From assembly GCF_001976065.1 (NCBI RefSeq), contig NZ_MNAH01000006.1, positions 124,001 through 188,000 on the forward strand: a DNA stretch of 64,000 bases. The letters are read 5' to 3'. Each line of letters starts with the position of its first letter. Position 1 is the stretch's first letter. Position numbers and translations under genes: made by a program. The notes beneath the pieces are model-generated. The model did no database searches. It had not been told where the DNA came from and worked only from the letters and a program-made list of their open reading frames with translations. Positions 15,675 through 25,787 of this stretch are shown in pieces. This DNA comes from Pseudomonas putida (lineage in GTDB: Bacteria; Pseudomonadota; Gammaproteobacteria; Pseudomonadales; Pseudomonadaceae).

Positions 15675-16445
15675 TTAAGCCTTGCCACCACTGCGATCAA
15701 TCGCAAACCCGGCCCAGGTCTGGCTCACCGGCATCAGCTCCAGGCTGTTGATGTTGATATGCGCCGGCGCATTGAGGACCCAGAAAATGGTGTCGGCGAT
15801 GTCTTGCGGCTGGATCGGCTCGGCACCGGCGTAGGTTGCGTTGTAACGCTCCTGGTCACCGGCGAAACGTACCAGGGAGAACTCGCTTTCGCACAGGCCC
15901 GGTTCGATGTTGCTGACCCGCACGCCGGTTCCCTGAAGGTCGCAACGCAGGTTCAGGGAGAACTGTTTGACGAACGCCTTGGTGGCGCCATACACGTGGC
16001 TGCCCGGGTACGGATAGTTGCCCGCGATGGATCCCAGGTTGACGATACCGGCGCCACGGCCATGGGCGATCAGGCGCGGCAACAGCAAGCGGGTGCTGTA
16101 CATCAGGCCTTTGACGTTGGTATCGACCATGGTATCCCAATCGTCCAGGTCGCACTTGGGCGCAGGGTCGACACCCAGGGCCAGGCCTGCGTTGTTGATA
16201 AGTCCGCGCAGCTTGGCGAAGGACGGCGGCAGGTTGGCAATGGCTTCTTCCATAGCCTTGCGGTCACGCACATCGAGCACCAGGCCATGCACTTCGGTCT
16301 GCTTCGACAACTCGGCGCACAGGGCATTGAGGCGCTCTTCACGACGCCCCGTCAGCACCAGTTTCCAGCCGGCCTCGGCAAAACGACGGGCACAGGCTTC
16401 ACCAAAACCGGAAGTCGCGCCGGTGATAAACAGGGTGTTGGACAT
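15675..16445 (-). CDS. ydfG: SDR dehydrogenase, YdfG-like (3-hydroxy acid/serine dehydrogenase)
   Basis: Classical short-chain dehydrogenase of 256 residues. The nucleotide-binding motif TGATSGFGE, the NNAGLALG strand, the catalytic Ser (NLGSIAG) and YGATK (Tyr/Lys) are all present. Whole segments such as YGATKAFVKQFSLNLR and IEPGLCESEFS match E. coli YdfG, an NADP-dependent dehydrogenase of 3-hydroxy acids such as serine and 3-hydroxypropionate. Motif reading supports orthology but substrate is inferred. The ATG follows AAGGAG. Upstream lies the 720-base non-coding stretch with DnaA-like boxes, which includes its promoter. Confidence 0.85.
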   Translation of the reverse strand: MSNTLFITGATSGFGEACARRFAEAGWKLVLTGRREERLNALCAELSKQTEVHGLVLDVRDRKAMEEAIANLPPSFAKLRGLINNAGLALGVDPAPKCDLDDWDTMVDTNVKGLMYSTRLLLPRLIAHGRGAGIVNLGSIAGNYPYPGSHVYGATKAFVKQFSLNLRCDLQGTGVRVSNIEPGLCESEFSLVRFAGDQERYNATYAGAEPIQPQDIADTIFWVLNAPAHININSLELMPVSQTWAGFAIDRSGGKA

Positions 16446-17123
16446 GGTGTTCTCCTTGCTACGGCTGATTCGCCAGCCATTGGAATAGAAAATCAGCAGG
16501 CAGCATGCCCGGCCTTGCGCACAGCGGCAACCGGCGCGCTATCTGTACAAAAAACGAGCAAAGCTTGCAACACCTTGCAGACCGTGGCTTGCAGACATGT
16601 GCGCGCACGTTATCCACAGCCCCATCCACACTTTCCGGGGGCAAGTGGAAAAGCTGAAAGCCGCTATCCACAAGGCTTTGCGGGCAGATTTGAAACTTTT
16701 TTGCTTGACCCGCATCGGCCTGCTGTGTAGCCGGGGGTCAATTTCCCGACCGGGCGGTCAAGCCTGCAGTGGCGCCAAGCCAGTAACCACGGCCCTCAGC
16801 CGAGTCTTTCCAGAGTTTAATCACAGACTTATCCACAGGCTTGCCCACTGTATTTCACTGCGCTTTCCTCCTTAATAAAAAGGTTGACAAAGCCACCTTG
16901 AAGGCCCGAAAAAAAGCCTGATCAAAAAACAACCACAGCTCTGCAGGCCACGGATTCAAAGGCTTTCAGCCAGCTACTCCCACGTTATTCACAGCCAGTT
17001 CCACAGTAAACGGGGACAAGTCAAAACCGTGACAAAACAACCATTTGCAGCGGCTTTATGTCGCGGTTTGGGAGGTCGCCAATTTTGTTTTCCACAATTT
17101 CCGTTACCACAAACGGACGAAAA
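16446..17123. other. Long intergenic region with a cluster of DnaA-box-like sequences
   Basis: No convincing gene occupies these roughly 680 bases. They hold two exact TTATCCACA boxes (16610-16618, 16829-16837) and several one- or two-mismatch forms (16622, 16664, 16985, 17088), all on the plus strand. Each of the three main boxes has a second box-like sequence starting 12 bases further on. A 43-base segment from 16610 recurs from 16985 with 31 matching bases. The promoter of the ydfG-like gene must also be here. This is not oriC: no dnaA, dnaN, rpmH or gyrB flanks it. It could titrate DnaA or mark DnaA control. Confidence 0.6.
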
Positions 17124-17152
17124 AAAACGCCCTGATTTCTCAGGGCGTTTTC
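17124..17152 (-). terminator. Intrinsic terminator of the livHMGF operon
   Basis: Stem AACGCCCTGA/TCAGGGCGTT with a four-base loop; on the minus strand it is followed by a run of eight T. It sits 16 bases after the livF stop. Confidence 0.9.
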
Positions 17153-17167
17153 ATTGGACGCTAAGGT

Positions 17168-17887
17168 TTAGTGCCCGCCGAGATACGCGTTACGCACATC
17201 CTCGTTGACCAGCAGCTCCTTGCCAGTACCGGTCATGCGAATCTCGCCATTGACCATCACGTATGCCCGGTCCGACAACCGAAGTGCATGGTTGGCGTTC
17301 TGCTCGACCAGGAAAATGGTCATGCCGGTCTTGGCCAGTTCCCGCAGGGTCGCGAAGATCTGCTTGACCACGATGGGCGCCAGCCCAAGGCTCGGCTCAT
17401 CGAGCAAGAGCAACTTTGGCCGGCTCATCAGGGCCCGGGCGATGGCCAGCATCTGCTGCTCGCCACCGGACATGGTCATTGCGCGCTGGGTGCGCCGCTC
17501 TTCGAGCCGCGGGAACAGCTGGAACATGCGCTGCATGTCTTCCTTGGCGTATTTGTCGCCAATGGGGATGGTGCCCATCAGCAGGTTTTCCTCGACGGTC
17601 ATGTCGGGGAACACCCGCCGCCCTTCCGGCGACTGTGCAATGCCGTTGGAGGCGATGTAGTGCGACGACTTGTGGGTGATGTCCACGCCCTGGTAGAGGA
17701 TCTGCCCGCCTGCCGCCCGCGGCTGACCGAAGATCGACATCAGCAGGGTCGACTTGCCGGCACCGTTGGAGCCGATCAGGCTGACGGTTTCCCCTTCGTT
17801 GATGTGCAGCGAGACGTTCTTCAGCGCCTGGATCGGCCCGTAGAACACATCCAGATCCTTGAGTTCGAGGATGGCTCCGTTAGTCAT
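17168..17887 (-). CDS. livF: Branched-chain amino acid ABC transporter ATPase LivF
   Basis: ABC ATPase of 239 residues that drives high-affinity uptake of leucine, isoleucine and valine with LivG. Walker A is GSNGAGKST, the signature is MSGGEQQMLAIARAL, Walker B is LLLLDEPSLGLAP and the switch His is in FLVEQNANHAL. SPEGRRVFPDMTVEENL is characteristic of LivF. It is last in livH-M-G-F and overlaps livG by four bases (ATGA). A strong terminator follows. Confidence 0.95.
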   Translation of the reverse strand: MTNGAILELKDLDVFYGPIQALKNVSLHINEGETVSLIGSNGAGKSTLLMSIFGQPRAAGGQILYQGVDITHKSSHYIASNGIAQSPEGRRVFPDMTVEENLLMGTIPIGDKYAKEDMQRMFQLFPRLEERRTQRAMTMSGGEQQMLAIARALMSRPKLLLLDEPSLGLAPIVVKQIFATLRELAKTGMTIFLVEQNANHALRLSDRAYVMVNGEIRMTGTGKELLVNEDVRNAYLGGH

Positions 17888-18756
17888 ACGAGCTCCTCTT
17901 CATCCGCGCCCAGATAGGCGGCAATCACTTTCGGATCGTTGCGAATTTCGTTGGGACCTCCCTCGGCGATGACGACGCCGTGGTCCAGTACCACGATGTG
18001 GTCGGAAATACTCATTACCATGCCCATGTCGTGTTCGATCAGCACCACGGTCAGATCGTGCTCGTCGCGCAGCAGACGGATCATCGCGCTCAGCGCTTCG
18101 GTTTCCTGAGGGTTGAGGCCGGCGGCCGGCTCGTCCAGGCAGATGATCTGCGGACGGGTGCACATGGCCCGGGCAATTTCCAGACGGCGTTGCTGGCCGT
18201 AGGACAGTTCGCCCGCCAGACGGTTGGCACAGTCCACCAGGTCCACCACTTCCAGCCAGTAGAAGGCGTGGTCCAGTGCATCGCTTTCGGCCTTGCGGTA
18301 GCCCTTGGTATTAAGGATACCGGCCAGCATGTTGCGGTTGACCCACATGTGCTGGGCCACCAGCAGGTTTTCCAGCACCGACATTTCCTTGAACAGGCGA
18401 ATGTTCTGGAACGTCCGCGCCAGGCCAGCACGGTTCACCAGGTGGGTGCCGCCGAACATCTTGTAGCGCAGCCGGGTGATGAAGCTTTTGGGCGAGACGA
18501 AATCGGTCGCCTTGAACGATTCGCCGAGCAGCTTGATGACGTTGGTCTGCTGCCCGCGCACATTGAGTTCGATCTTGCCGCCGGAGGCCTTGTAGAACCC
18601 CGTCAGGCAGTTGAACACGGTAGTCTTGCCGGCGCCGTTGGGGCCGATCAGGGCGAAGATCGAGTTGCGCTTGACCTTCAGGCTGACATCATTCAACGCC
18701 TTGATGCCGCCAAAGTGCATCATCAGCTTCTCTACGGAGAGTACGACTTCGCTCAT
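17884..18756 (-). CDS. livG: Branched-chain amino acid ABC transporter ATPase LivG
   Basis: ABC ATPase of 290 residues. Walker A is GPNGAGKTT, the signature LSYGQQRRLEIARAM, Walker B IICLDEPAAGLNP, and the H-loop is in VLIEHDMGMVM. The insertion after LTGFYKASGG and the RTFQNIRLFKEMSVLENLLVAQH segment are typical of LivG/BraF. It overlaps livM upstream and livF downstream by four bases each, so the cluster is tightly coupled. Confidence 0.95.
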   Translation of the reverse strand: MSEVVLSVEKLMMHFGGIKALNDVSLKVKRNSIFALIGPNGAGKTTVFNCLTGFYKASGGKIELNVRGQQTNVIKLLGESFKATDFVSPKSFITRLRYKMFGGTHLVNRAGLARTFQNIRLFKEMSVLENLLVAQHMWVNRNMLAGILNTKGYRKAESDALDHAFYWLEVVDLVDCANRLAGELSYGQQRRLEIARAMCTRPQIICLDEPAAGLNPQETEALSAMIRLLRDEHDLTVVLIEHDMGMVMSISDHIVVLDHGVVIAEGGPNEIRNDPKVIAAYLGADEEELV

Positions 18757-20036
18757 GGCGCTACTCCTTTACGCGGGGTCACACCGGTACGGCTGATCCG
18801 AATCAGGCCGCGCGGTCGCCAGATCATCATCAACACCATCAGGATGCCGAACAGCAGCACGCGGTATTCGGCGAAGCCACGCAGCAGTTCCGGGGCCACG
18901 GTCAGGACGAAGGCGGCAATCACCACGCCGATGGTCGAGCCCATGCCACCAAGGACCACGATGGCGAGGATCAGGGCCGATTCGAAGAAGGTGAACGAGG
19001 TCGGGTTGACGAACCCTTGGTAGGTGGCGAAGAACACGCCGGCCAGACCGGCCGTCGATGCGCCGATGGTGAATGCCGAGAGCTTGACCAGCACGTGGTT
19101 CAAGCCCATGGAGCGGCAGGCGATTTCGTCTTCACGCAGGGCTTCCCAGGCGCGGCCGACAGGCATCTTGACCAGACGATGCTTGACGTACAACACGGCC
19201 AGAACCACCAGGAACAACACCGCGTAGATGAAGTAGTACTTCACATCCGGGTTGTAGGCGATGCCGAAGAACTCGTGGAACGGCACGCCGCCGTCCTTCG
19301 CGCGCTTGCCGAATTCCAGGCCGAAGAAGGTCGGCAGTGGTGCCGGCATGCCGTTCGGGCCGCCGGTCAGGGACAGCCAGTTGTTGAGGATCAGCCGGAT
19401 GATTTCACCAAAGCCCAGGGTCACGATCGCCAGGTAGTCACCGTGCAGGCGCAGCACCGGGAACCCGAGGATGCAACCGGCCAGCCCGGCGGTGATCGCC
19501 GCCAGCGGCAGCACCGTCCAGAAACCCAGCCCCAGGTACTGATAACCGAGTGCAAGGCCGTAGGCACCGATGGCGTAGAACGCCACGTAACCCAGGTCAA
19601 GCAGGCCGGCCAGGCCGACCACGATGTTCAGCCCCAGGCCCAGCAACACGTAGATCAACCCGAGGATGACCACGCCCAGCAGGTAGGAGTTGGAGAAAAA
19701 CGGGAACACCACGGCGATGACGATCATCAACGGGATGATCCAGCGCAGGCGCGACTTGTAGTCAGGTGCCAGTACATGAACTCCGGAACCGGTGCTTTCA
19801 AAGCCTTCGAGGATGCTCAAACCCTTGGGGGTTTGCAGGAACATGCTCAAGGCAAAGCGACCGGCCATGACGATAGCGACGATCCACGCCACGCGAGTGG
19901 TTTCCAGGTTGAATCCGTAGCCTTCGAGGACAACGCCGACAATCGGCCCGAACACGATCAGGGCGATGAGGCCGGCAAGAATCGCGTCAACCAGACTTTT
20001 TTTGAGATCAATGGTTTTTTTAGTGGTTGAGGACAT
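18753..20036 (-). CDS. livM: Branched-chain amino acid ABC transporter permease LivM
   Basis: Inner-membrane permease of 427 residues, the longer of the two Liv permeases. An N-terminal extension with extra hydrophobic segments (about 1-110) is followed by the conserved core: GLNIVVGLAGLLDLGYVAFYAIGAY, HGDYLAIVTLGFGEIIRL, and the ATPase-contacting loop REDEIACRSMGLN. C-terminal helices include VVLGGMGSTIGVVIAAF. It starts three bases after livH and overlaps livG. Confidence 0.94.
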   Translation of the reverse strand: MSSTTKKTIDLKKSLVDAILAGLIALIVFGPIVGVVLEGYGFNLETTRVAWIVAIVMAGRFALSMFLQTPKGLSILEGFESTGSGVHVLAPDYKSRLRWIIPLMIVIAVVFPFFSNSYLLGVVILGLIYVLLGLGLNIVVGLAGLLDLGYVAFYAIGAYGLALGYQYLGLGFWTVLPLAAITAGLAGCILGFPVLRLHGDYLAIVTLGFGEIIRLILNNWLSLTGGPNGMPAPLPTFFGLEFGKRAKDGGVPFHEFFGIAYNPDVKYYFIYAVLFLVVLAVLYVKHRLVKMPVGRAWEALREDEIACRSMGLNHVLVKLSAFTIGASTAGLAGVFFATYQGFVNPTSFTFFESALILAIVVLGGMGSTIGVVIAAFVLTVAPELLRGFAEYRVLLFGILMVLMMIWRPRGLIRISRTGVTPRKGVAP

Positions 20037-20039
20037 CGC

Positions 20040-20954
<915 letters not shown>

Positions 20955-21060
20955 AACGCAATCTCACGCAATGAGAACCTGCACAGGTGGCTGCGCGGTT
21001 CTTCTAAGGAAAATACAGATTTACGTCGGAGCAATGTCAGTCAGGGTCCCACACCGCCCC

Positions 21061-21150
21061 TGTAGGAGCTGGCTTGCCAGCGAAAGCGGTGCATCAGTCA
21101 ACACGCTGTCGACTGGTCTGGCGCCTTCGCGGGCAAGCCCGCTCCCACAA
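21061..21150. repeat. REP doublet between livK and livH
   Basis: TGTAGGAGCTGGCTTGCCAGCG and, about 45 bases on, its inverted relative GCGGGCAAGCCCGCTCCCACA. The pair is in the opposite orientation to the one at 13325. Located inside what is probably one liv transcription unit, it could stabilise the livK part of the message. Confidence 0.8.
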
Positions 21151-21184
21151 AGGATCAGTGGGGTTCAGCTGATCGGGTCAGCCC

Positions 21185-22318
21185 TTACTTCTGTTTTTCC
21201 AGCTGGTGGTATTTGCCATCCTTGTCCCACTGGTAAACCACGTAGTCGGAGACCTTCAGGTCGCCCTTGCTGTCCCAGGTCTTCTCGCCCATGACGGTCT
21301 TGACCGGGTTTTTCTTCAGCCACGCAGCCGCTTCTTCGCCCTTGTTGGATTTGGCGCCGTTGAAAGCCGCCGCCAGGGTCTGGACCGAAGCGTAGGCGTA
21401 CAGGGTATAGCCTTCAGGCTCGGTACCGGCCTTGCGGAAGGCGTCTACCACGGTCTTGCTGTCTGGCAGCAGGCGTGGGTCTGCACCGAAGGTCATCAGC
21501 ACGCCGTCGACGAATTGCGGACCGCCAGCGGTGGTTACCAGTTCGTCGGTCACGATGCCGTCGTCAGACATGAACTTGACGTCCTTCAGGCCTTGTTCAC
21601 GCAGTTGGCGAACCAGAGGACCGGCTTCCGGGTGCAGGCCACCGAAGTAGACTACGTCGGCGCCGGCACCGCGGATCTTGGTTACGATAGTGCTGAAGTC
21701 TTTCTCACCACGGGTCAGGCCTTCGTACAGCACAGGCGTTACGCCGCGCTTGACCAACTGGGCCTTCGTAGCGTCAGCCAGGCCTTGGCCGTAGGTGTCC
21801 TTGTCATGCAGGACAACAACCTTCTTGCCCTTGAGCACGTCGACGATGTAGTCGCCGGCCACGATGCCTTGCTGGTCGTCACGACCGCACATGCGGAACA
21901 TGGCGCTCAGGCCGCGTTCGGTAACCTGTGGGTTGGTGGAACCTGGAGTGATGGCGATGATGCCCGCTTCGTCGTAGATCTCGGAGGCCGGGATGGTCGA
22001 CGAGGAGCAGAAGTGACCGACCACGCCGGCAACTTTCTGGTTCGTCAGGTCCTTGGCGACCGTTACAGCCTGTTTCGGTTCGCAGGCGTCATCGCCCTTG
22101 ACCAGTACGATTTTTTCCCCGTTGACGCCGCCCGCTGCGTTGACCGCATCGGCTGCTGCCTGTGCACCCTTCATGTACTGCTCGCCAAATGCCGCATTGG
22201 CGCCCGTCATTGGACCCGCTACGCCGATCTTGATGTCGGCCTGGGCAAACGCAGAAACACCCAACGCAGCTGCCACTGCGAGGGCCAGAAAGCCTTTCTT
22301 GTAAAACGTCTGGGACAT
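21185..22318 (-). CDS. livK: Branched-chain amino acid periplasmic binding protein LivK
   Basis: Periplasmic binding protein of 377 residues for the Liv transporter. The signal peptide (about 1-26, FLALAVAAALGVSAFAQA) precedes the mature DIKIGVAGPMTGANAAFGEQY. DDACEPKQAVTVA, GHFCSSSTIPASEIY and YFGGLHPEAGPL are hallmark pieces of the LivJ/LivK/BraC family. The ATG at 22318 gives a well-formed signal; two further in-frame ATGs upstream (22333, 22351) would lengthen it. Expected ligands are Leu, Ile, Val and possibly Ala or Thr. It lies upstream of livHMGF in the same direction. Confidence 0.93.
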   Translation of the reverse strand: MSQTFYKKGFLALAVAAALGVSAFAQADIKIGVAGPMTGANAAFGEQYMKGAQAAADAVNAAGGVNGEKIVLVKGDDACEPKQAVTVAKDLTNQKVAGVVGHFCSSSTIPASEIYDEAGIIAITPGSTNPQVTERGLSAMFRMCGRDDQQGIVAGDYIVDVLKGKKVVVLHDKDTYGQGLADATKAQLVKRGVTPVLYEGLTRGEKDFSTIVTKIRGAGADVVYFGGLHPEAGPLVRQLREQGLKDVKFMSDDGIVTDELVTTAGGPQFVDGVLMTFGADPRLLPDSKTVVDAFRKAGTEPEGYTLYAYASVQTLAAAFNGAKSNKGEEAAAWLKKNPVKTVMGEKTWDSKGDLKVSDYVVYQWDKDGKYHQLEKQK

Positions 22319-22681
22319 GAGGTGGTGCTCCATGGTTTTTTTAATTGGCACTGCGACTTCACTGACTGCTCAGAGCAAGGGCCGTGCCATCGGTTTTTTA
22401 TTCTTAAAAAAGTCGCTGCTTTATTATTATTTCGACTGTCTCGGGCCCATTTTCATTGGGCGTGCAACCGTCTAAACCGCGGAAGGTGAAACCATTATTT
22501 TTTTGAGGCGCAACCCGCCTGCGCCATCATTGCAACCGCGGCACCAAACGACGTGCAACCAGCCTGTAACAACGTGCGTCACCGAAGTGCACACTGCTGG
22601 TGCGGGGACTGCTACAACCCGCACCATTACAGGCTAGCTGCTGATCGAAAAAGCGCCGCTTCCCACTACGAAAATCAACAT
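22319..22681. other. Intergenic region upstream of livK
   Basis: About 360 bases between the livK start and the end of amaA. It must hold the livK promoter. I see AT-rich tracts, including a weak inverted repeat TTTTTTA/TAAAAAA near 22393-22411, but no box I can name and no convincing gene. Confidence 0.4.
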
Positions 22682-23965
22682 TCAAATCACGATCCGCAAG
22701 CACTGGCCCGCGTGATACAGCGAAAATCCCGCCTCGTATAAACAGCTGCGCAACCCCACGCCGGCCAATGGCTGCATGGGTGCGAAGGGAATCGGTAGCG
22801 CCTGAGGATTTTTGTTACACAAGTAATCGGCAAAAGCCTTGCCGACCACCGTCCCCGTGGTCACGCCCCGGCCGTTATAACCGGTGACTGCCACTAAACC
22901 GGGCGCAGGCTCGAACAGGCGCATCAAATGATCGGGGGTGAAGGCGATGCACCCGGTCCAGGTGCACTCCCATTCCACCGGTTTGAGATAGGGAAAGTAA
23001 TGCTGCTGGACCCGATCGGCCCAGGCCTTGAGAAACCAGGCCGGCTTCTGGTTGCCATTGCCGAGGCTACCGAGCAGCAGGCGCCCGTCCTTGTCCCGGC
23101 GAATGCTGCTGAGCACCTGGCGGGTGTCCCAGGAGCCCTGGCCGCCGGGCAGGATTTGCTGTGCGGCGTCTTCGGTCAGAGGGACTGAAGCCACCTGGTA
23201 GTAATAACCGGGAAAGAAATTGCGTCGCAGCTCGGTCCAATCGCCTTCGGTGTAGGCGTTGGACGCGATCACCACTTGCTCGGCCAGCACCGAACCCTGC
23301 GCGGTTTGTACTGACCAGCGCTGACCTTGACGCTCAAGACGGGTGACCGGGGAATGATCGAACAACTGACCGCCCAGGCTAACGGCCGCCTTGGCCAACC
23401 CAGTGGTGTAGGCCATCGGGTTGAGCGTGCCAGCACGGCGATCGAGCAATGCGGCGGCGATTTTTTTGGTGCCCGTCGCTTGCTCGCAAGCTTGCCCCGT
23501 CAGCAGCTCGACTGGCGCGCCACGGCGCTTCCACTGCTCTTCACGACTGCGCAGATCCGCTTCGCCACGGGCGTTGTGCGCCATGTGCAGCGTGCCTTCG
23601 CGGCGCAACTGGCAATCGATGTTGTATTTGTCCACAAGGCTGAACACCAGGGAAGGTGCTGCGCCAAGCATGCGGTTGAGCTGACTGCCCACCGCCGTTC
23701 CAAACCCGGCTTCGATTTCGTCCGGTGGAATCCACATCCCGGCATTGACCAGCCCGACGTTGCGCCCCGAGCCGCCATGCCCTGCACGATGGGCTTCCAG
23801 CACACAAACCGTCTTGCCCTGCTCCAGCAGATGCACCGCCGCCGACAGCCCGGTAAAACCGGCGCCAATGACGCAGACATCAACCTTCACTTCACCCTTG
23901 AGCGCCGCATTGTCGGGCCTTTGTGGCGTCAATTTTTCCCACAGACACTCTTCGCGTAACGGCAT
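22682..23965 (-). CDS. amaA: FAD-dependent oxidoreductase, L-pipecolate oxidase (AmaA) type
   Basis: DadA-family flavoprotein of 427 residues. The N-terminal dinucleotide motif is VCVIGAGFTGLSAAVHLLE, followed by LEAHRAGHGGSGRNVGLVNAG and the C-terminal GYNGRGVTTGTVVGKAFADY that closes around FAD. It lies downstream of an ALDH7 gene and a divergent LysR gene, the arrangement I recall for amaA-amaB of P. putida, where AmaA oxidises L-pipecolate to piperideine-6-carboxylate in lysine breakdown. Substrate is inferred from this context; gamma-glutamylputrescine or other amine oxidases share the fold. The ATG at 23965 follows GGAG. A REP pair separates it from amaB. Confidence 0.75.
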   Translation of the reverse strand: MPLREECLWEKLTPQRPDNAALKGEVKVDVCVIGAGFTGLSAAVHLLEQGKTVCVLEAHRAGHGGSGRNVGLVNAGMWIPPDEIEAGFGTAVGSQLNRMLGAAPSLVFSLVDKYNIDCQLRREGTLHMAHNARGEADLRSREEQWKRRGAPVELLTGQACEQATGTKKIAAALLDRRAGTLNPMAYTTGLAKAAVSLGGQLFDHSPVTRLERQGQRWSVQTAQGSVLAEQVVIASNAYTEGDWTELRRNFFPGYYYQVASVPLTEDAAQQILPGGQGSWDTRQVLSSIRRDKDGRLLLGSLGNGNQKPAWFLKAWADRVQQHYFPYLKPVEWECTWTGCIAFTPDHLMRLFEPAPGLVAVTGYNGRGVTTGTVVGKAFADYLCNKNPQALPIPFAPMQPLAGVGLRSCLYEAGFSLYHAGQCLRIVI

Positions 23966-24005
23966 TGCCAGACTCCAACAGAAACCTAACCAACACACAA
24001 ATCAG

Positions 24006-24098
24006 TGTGGGAGCAGGCGTGCTCGCGAAAGCGGTATGTCAGCCACCAATAATGTCGACTGTCAGATTGCATTCGCGAGCAAGCCCGCTCCCACAGGG
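24006..24098. repeat. REP doublet between amaB and amaA
   Basis: GTGGGAGCAGGCGTGCTCGCG and, 50 bases on, GCGAGCAAGCCCGCTCCCAC in inverted orientation, inside a probable two-gene operon. Confidence 0.8.
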
Positions 24099-24119
24099 GA
24101 TCACTGTTTGACTCGAGAT

Positions 24120-25610
24120 TTAGTCAAACGTAATTCCCTGCGCCAACGGCAACTCCAGCGAATAGTTCACGGTATTGGTCTGACGGCGCATGTACCCGCG
24201 CCATGCATCGGAGCCCGACTCACGACCACCCCCAGTCTCCTTCTCACCCCCAAACGCACCACCGATTTCCGCACCGCTCGGCCCGATGTTGACGTTGGCG
24301 ATGCCGCAGTCGCTGCCCACCGCCGACATGAATTGCTCGGCTTCACGCACGTCGGTGGTGAAGATGCAGGAGGACAGGCCTTGTGGCACGGCGTTGTTCA
24401 AGCGCAAGGCTTCGTTGAAATCGCTATAGCCAACCACGTACAGGATCGGCGCGAAGGTTTCATGGCAGACCACGTCACTCTGTTCCGGCATTTCGACGAT
24501 GGCCGGCGAAACGTAGTAGGCGTTCGGGAATTTGTCTTCCAGCTGACGCTTGCCGCCGAAAACCCGGCCGCCTTCGCTCAGTGCCTGTTCCAGCGCGTCC
24601 TGCATGTTGTCGAAGCTTTGCTTGTCGATCAGCGGGCCGACCAGGTTGCCTTCCAGCGGATGGCCGATGCGCACTTTGGAGTAGGCAGCCTTGAGGCGGG
24701 TGACGATTTCTTCTTTCACCGACTCATGGGCGATCAGGCGACGCAGGGTGGTGCAGCGCTGACCGGCAGTGCCGACGGCGCTGAACAGGATCGCGCGAAC
24801 GGCCATGTCCAGATCGGCGCTTGGGCCGAGGATCATCGCGTTGTTGCCGCCCAGCTCGAGGATGCTGCGGGCGAAACGCGCGGCGATTTTCGGCGCCACT
24901 TCACGGCCCATGCGGGTGCTGCCCGTGGCGCTGACCAGCGCGACTCGCGGGTCATCAACCAAGGCTTCGCCGGCATCGCGCCCGCCAATGACGACCTGGC
25001 TCAGGTGCGGTGGCGCATCGCTGAAGTTTTTCAGGACGCGGTCGAACAGCGCCTGGCAGGCCAGTGCGGTCAATGGCGTTTTTTCCGACGGCTTCCAGAT
25101 CACCGGGTTGCCGCAGACCAGCGCCAGCGCCGCGTTCCAGGCCCAGACCGCGACCGGGAAGTTAAAGGCGCTGATCACGCCGACGACGCCCAGCGGGTGC
25201 CAGGTCTCGCGCATGTGGTGGCCAGGACGCTCGGAGGCGATGGTCAAGCCATACAGTTGACGCGACAGGCCGACGGCGAAGTCGCAGATGTCGATCATTT
25301 CCTGAACTTCACCCAGGCCTTCCTGAGTGATCTTGCCCGCTTCCCAGGACACCAGCTCGCCCAGATCGGCCTTGTATTCGCGCAGGATGTCACCCAGTTG
25401 ACGCACCAGTTCGCCACGACGCGGTGCCGGAACCTTGCGCCACAGTTCAAATGCATGATCTGCACGACTGATGTGCTGCTCGACTTCAGCGGCACCTTCC
25501 CAGTTGACGGTGGCAATCGTGCTGCCATCGATCGGCGAATGCACCGGCACCTTGCCGTTCTGGTACAGGGCCGGGTTCACACCAAGACGATCAAGCAATG
25601 CGGCAACCAT
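24120..25610 (-). CDS. amaB: ALDH7-family dehydrogenase, piperideine-6-carboxylate (alpha-aminoadipate semialdehyde) dehydrogenase
   Basis: Aldehyde dehydrogenase of 496 residues resembling human antiquitin. It contains GVISAFNFPVAVWAWNAALALVCGN, the general-base ELGGNNA and the catalytic Cys in GTAGQRCTTLRRL, a typical ALDH7 variant; the substrate-site INVNIGPSGAEIGGAFGG-like segment is near the C-terminus. The enzyme oxidises alpha-aminoadipate semialdehyde to alpha-aminoadipate with NAD. With the neighbouring amaA-type oxidase this makes the last two steps of pipecolate/D-lysine catabolism. A LysR gene is divergent 177 bases upstream. Confidence 0.85.
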   Translation of the reverse strand: MVAALLDRLGVNPALYQNGKVPVHSPIDGSTIATVNWEGAAEVEQHISRADHAFELWRKVPAPRRGELVRQLGDILREYKADLGELVSWEAGKITQEGLGEVQEMIDICDFAVGLSRQLYGLTIASERPGHHMRETWHPLGVVGVISAFNFPVAVWAWNAALALVCGNPVIWKPSEKTPLTALACQALFDRVLKNFSDAPPHLSQVVIGGRDAGEALVDDPRVALVSATGSTRMGREVAPKIAARFARSILELGGNNAMILGPSADLDMAVRAILFSAVGTAGQRCTTLRRLIAHESVKEEIVTRLKAAYSKVRIGHPLEGNLVGPLIDKQSFDNMQDALEQALSEGGRVFGGKRQLEDKFPNAYYVSPAIVEMPEQSDVVCHETFAPILYVVGYSDFNEALRLNNAVPQGLSSCIFTTDVREAEQFMSAVGSDCGIANVNIGPSGAEIGGAFGGEKETGGGRESGSDAWRGYMRRQTNTVNYSLELPLAQGITFD

Positions 25611-25787
25611 GGGTCACTCCTCAAGCAAAAAACGGAACGTGTGCAGTCGCCGGATCACGACTGATCAGACCTGTAGTTTTAGCGCTCCCGAGGTTACTCA
25701 ACAAACGACCATTAAGAGAGATATCATTCCGTTTATTCATGCTGTGCATTGCTGGCAATACAGAAACAAGTACAAAAAGGATCGCCC

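Noticed and set aside
16446..17167. Chromosomal origin of replication
   Set aside because: Despite DnaA-like boxes there is no dnaA, dnaN, gyrB or rpmH nearby and no clear AT-rich unwinding region.
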